A stretch of 16,011 nucleotides of DNA from an uncultured Porphyromonadaceae bacterium (GTDB lineage: Bacteria > Bacteroidota > Bacteroidia > Bacteroidales > Muribaculaceae): the NCBI GenBank assembly GCA_900546835.1, contig UREH01000037.1, forward strand, positions 1 through 16,011, in the 5' to 3' direction. The position numbers and the translations under genes are program-made. Below the pieces are notes generated by a model that saw only the letters and a program-made list of their open reading frames with translations, had not been told where the DNA came from and did not search any database. The first letter of the stretch is position 1. Each line of letters begins with the position of its first letter. This document shows positions 14,243-16,011 of this stretch, piece by piece.

Positions 14243-15838
14243 TTATGGCTCCGGATTCCTTTCGATTCCGAAGCACTTCATTATTGCCTTCCTTATGGCG
14301 TCGGCATGCGGCGACTCGCTTTTTATCACTCCGAGCACTGCCTGCACATAGGCATCCTTACTGCCCTTGAGACCAAGCATCTGGCCCACATTGGAGCCGG
14401 GAACCATCGACTTCTGGTTGTAGTATTTGAGGACTCCGGCGTAGTCGCCCGTTCCGGCAATCTGGGAGAACTGGCGGCACATCTGCTCGTAAAGGCCGCG
14501 CGGGTTGAGCGAGCTGACAAGCGTGTTCATATGCTCCTCGAGGGCATTGATGTTGTTGAAACGGCCGTCCACGCGATATTCGAGCGTACGCTTCACGCGA
14601 TGACGCGTATGCAAAAGCGCCTGCTGCCTGAGGTCGTGTCGGAACATCGCAAGTATCGCCGATTTTACCGAGGAGAACACTTTCTCCGGGTCGCGGCCGT
14701 AGGCACGCGCCATGGCCTTCACCACATCCTCAAGCATGAGGATGTTTTCGATTTCGGCTACTTCCGGCACAAAAATATGCTTTCCGCGCAGATATTCCAC
14801 TTCCTGCTCGTCGCGGCGGTCGCGGTCCACTATGCCGAAGCTTTCAAGATGGTGGAACGCACGCAGGTCGTTGAAGGCGCGTGTCGCTTCGATTACCTTA
14901 TTGCAGCTTCCGAGCGATTTAACCGAAAAATCTCTGAATACCAGCGGATACAGCTTGGCGTCGATCGAGTGGGTTGAATCGCCTTCGATGAAGAGCACAG
15001 GGCGCCGGGAGCCCACAAGGGCCATATAGAGGTCTTCCGACAGGCCGCTGTCGGAGGGGAGCAGGTCGTAGTCCCATTCCAGTGTGTCGGGATTGTATGA
15101 GCGCACCCATACAATGGCGTTTTCAGCGCGCGACGCGGCGAAATCCACGTCGTGGGTCGTGTATACGAACCTACAGTCGGGCCGCATCGCTTCGATTGTG
15201 TTCCAGAAGCGTCCGAGTATCGAATTGTGGAGAAACATACCGGGATTGTCCACGAATATCACTCCGTTGGCTGGGGCGTAGAGAACGGACCCGATGTAGA
15301 AGAGTGTGGCTTTCTCGCCGTGTGAGAGTCGGCTCGGACGGTACATCTCCGTGTGGCCTTTGCGTGTGAACAGCAATGAACCTCCCTCGCGCATCACGTG
15401 ATGCTCGGGGAATATCTCACGCCATCGGGTTATTACCGTGTCGAGTTTCGATTGCGGCAGCCGTGGCTCGTCGCCATCTGGATTGCTGCGGAACGTAGCG
15501 AGCCGCATCTTATAATCCACCAGATTTGCAATCTCCTCGTTGAGAAGTAGAACCATCAGACGCTCAAACGTGGTCTGTTCGCCGGCATGAAGGAATGTGC
15601 CGGTGGCATTTGCCTCTTCATAGATTGCGTCGATAGAGGTGTCGTCGTGCGGTCGGCCGGCTATTGCGTCGCCTATTGCTTCCAGCGCCGAGAGTCGGAA
15701 CGCTTTGGCGTCGAGCTGGAGGGCGAGGTATTCGGTGAAACGGGTTTTGCCGCTGCCGTTGGCACCGATTACGGTGATTTGACGCACATCGTCGGGAAGG
15801 TCAATCGGGCGGTCGTTTGCTCTGGGAGGAAGTTGCAT
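14243..15838 (-). CDS. ABC-type ATPase fused to a DUF4435 (TOPRIM-like) domain
   Basis: A 531-residue soluble protein in two parts. The first (about 1-275) is an ABC/SMC-like ATPase: Walker A GANGSGKT (25-32), signature LSHGEKA (171-177), Walker B VIFVDNP (193-199) and switch His229 in YTTHD. The position after the Walker B aspartate is Asn198, where glutamate is usual. The second part (about 280-500) resembles DUF4435, a TOPRIM-like domain: Glu285 in FIEGDSTHSIDAKLY, then FGIVDRDRR with Asp338 and Asp340, then EIENILM (362-368). ATPase plus TOPRIM is the plan of OLD nucleases, and ATPase plus DUF4435 is the plan of the PARIS defence system (AriA and AriB). It may be such a protein or a chromosomal relative with another job. 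The next gene upstream is the nitrilase-like gene, 45 bp away. Confidence 0.82.
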   Translation of the reverse strand: MQLPPRANDRPIDLPDDVRQITVIGANGSGKTRFTEYLALQLDAKAFRLSALEAIGDAIAGRPHDDTSIDAIYEEANATGTFLHAGEQTTFERLMVLLLNEEIANLVDYKMRLATFRSNPDGDEPRLPQSKLDTVITRWREIFPEHHVMREGGSLLFTRKGHTEMYRPSRLSHGEKATLFYIGSVLYAPANGVIFVDNPGMFLHNSILGRFWNTIEAMRPDCRFVYTTHDVDFAASRAENAIVWVRSYNPDTLEWDYDLLPSDSGLSEDLYMALVGSRRPVLFIEGDSTHSIDAKLYPLVFRDFSVKSLGSCNKVIEATRAFNDLRAFHHLESFGIVDRDRRDEQEVEYLRGKHIFVPEVAEIENILMLEDVVKAMARAYGRDPEKVFSSVKSAILAMFRHDLRQQALLHTRHRVKRTLEYRVDGRFNNINALEEHMNTLVSSLNPRGLYEQMCRQFSQIAGTGDYAGVLKYYNQKSMVPGSNVGQMLGLKGSKDAYVQAVLGVIKSESPHADAIRKAIMKCFGIERNPEP

Positions 15839-15883
15839 GGCGGGAGGAGTGGATTGAGAGTGAAAGTGAAATGGTTATAGCCG

Positions 15884-15989
15884 TTATCGGTCGAGATAGC
15901 GGCTTGTAAGTCCCTGATACTGGTCGATACGTCGGTCGCGAAGGAAGGGCCACCAGCGGCGCACGGCCTCCGACCGGTCGAGATCTATT
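15884..15989 (-). CDS. Nitrilase-superfamily hydrolase, 3' end only (probable N-carbamoylputrescine amidase)
   Basis: Only the last 34 codons and the TAA are present. They read IDLDRSEAVRRWWPFLRDRR, then IDQYQGLTSRYLDR. The WPFLRDRRIDxY ending is typical of the C terminus of AguB-type N-carbamoylputrescine amidases (carbon-nitrogen hydrolases), which make putrescine from N-carbamoylputrescine in the agmatine route. The catalytic Glu-Lys-Cys residues would lie in the missing part, so the assignment rests on the tail alone. The frame is cut by adapter sequence from 15990 onward. The stop lies 45 bp before the ATPase ATG on the same strand, so the two may share a transcript. Confidence 0.65.
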
Positions 15990-16011
15990 CTGTCTCTTAT
16001 ACACATCTGAC
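15990..16011. other. Illumina Nextera transposase adapter remnant (not genomic)
   Basis: The last 22 bases contain CTGTCTCTTATACACATCT (15990-16008), the reverse complement of the Tn5 mosaic-end transfer strand used in Nextera libraries. The following GAC is the next three bases of the Read 1 side adapter. It is at the extreme end of the window, as expected for untrimmed adapter on an assembled contig. Genomic sequence ends at about 15989. Confidence 0.97.

Noticed and set aside
15801..16004. Minus-strand reading frame of 67 codons starting MYKRQ
   Set aside because: Its first codons are adapter sequence. The real coding frame in 15884-15989 is a different one that ends a nitrilase-like protein.
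15990..16011. Tn5/IS50-like mosaic end suggesting a mobile element
   Set aside because: The match continues into the Nextera linker and sits at the very end of the window, with no transposase. Library adapter explains it fully.

Overview
The window looks like a contig end from a Bacteroidales genome, most likely a Muribaculaceae-type gut commensal. The evidence is mid-50s GC by eye, a NuoJKLMN cluster with Bacteroidetes-style sequences, TAnnTTTG promoter elements, an S9 prolyl oligopeptidase lipoprotein, and Bacteroidetes-type KdsB and ThiE relatives. The genus is inferred from gene content and style, not demonstrated.

Layout, plus strand. Positions 54-5990 carry the distal part of a respiratory complex I operon (nuoJ, K, L, M, N), the membrane proton-pumping half. 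A gene-free stretch of about 437 bp follows (5991-6427). It holds a tandem array with a period near 30 bp, a strong hairpin that is probably the nuo terminator, a short CTCTGGCA repeat cluster, a Bacteroidetes-type promoter and a leader hairpin. A probable second operon then runs from 6428 to 11301: a DEDDy 3'-5' exonuclease-domain protein, a two-helix small membrane protein, a prolyl oligopeptidase lipoprotein, a lipoprotein with a BamE/SmpA-like tail, and a PhnP-like metallo-beta-lactamase-fold hydrolase.

Layout, minus strand. Reading right to left there is the 3' end of a nitrilase-family gene (probably N-carbamoylputrescine amidase), a fused ABC-type ATPase/DUF4435 (TOPRIM-like) protein, a predicted promoter, then a thiE-like gene, kdsB (CMP-Kdo synthesis for LPS) and an M16-family peptidase homologue without the zinc motif. 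The M16 gene converges on the metallo-hydrolase gene, and the two coding regions overlap by 17 bp.

The last 22 bases (15990-16011) match the Illumina Nextera transposase adapter, not genome. They truncate the nitrilase gene and create a spurious reading frame beginning MYKRQ.

Most of the window is core metabolism. The points most worth a second look are the ATPase-DUF4435 fusion (domain logic of OLD/PARIS-type defence proteins, with a changed Walker B glutamate), the loss of the pump lysine in NuoM while NuoL and NuoN keep theirs, two apparently degenerate enzymes (ThiE-like and M16-like), and the repeat-rich spacer after nuoN.
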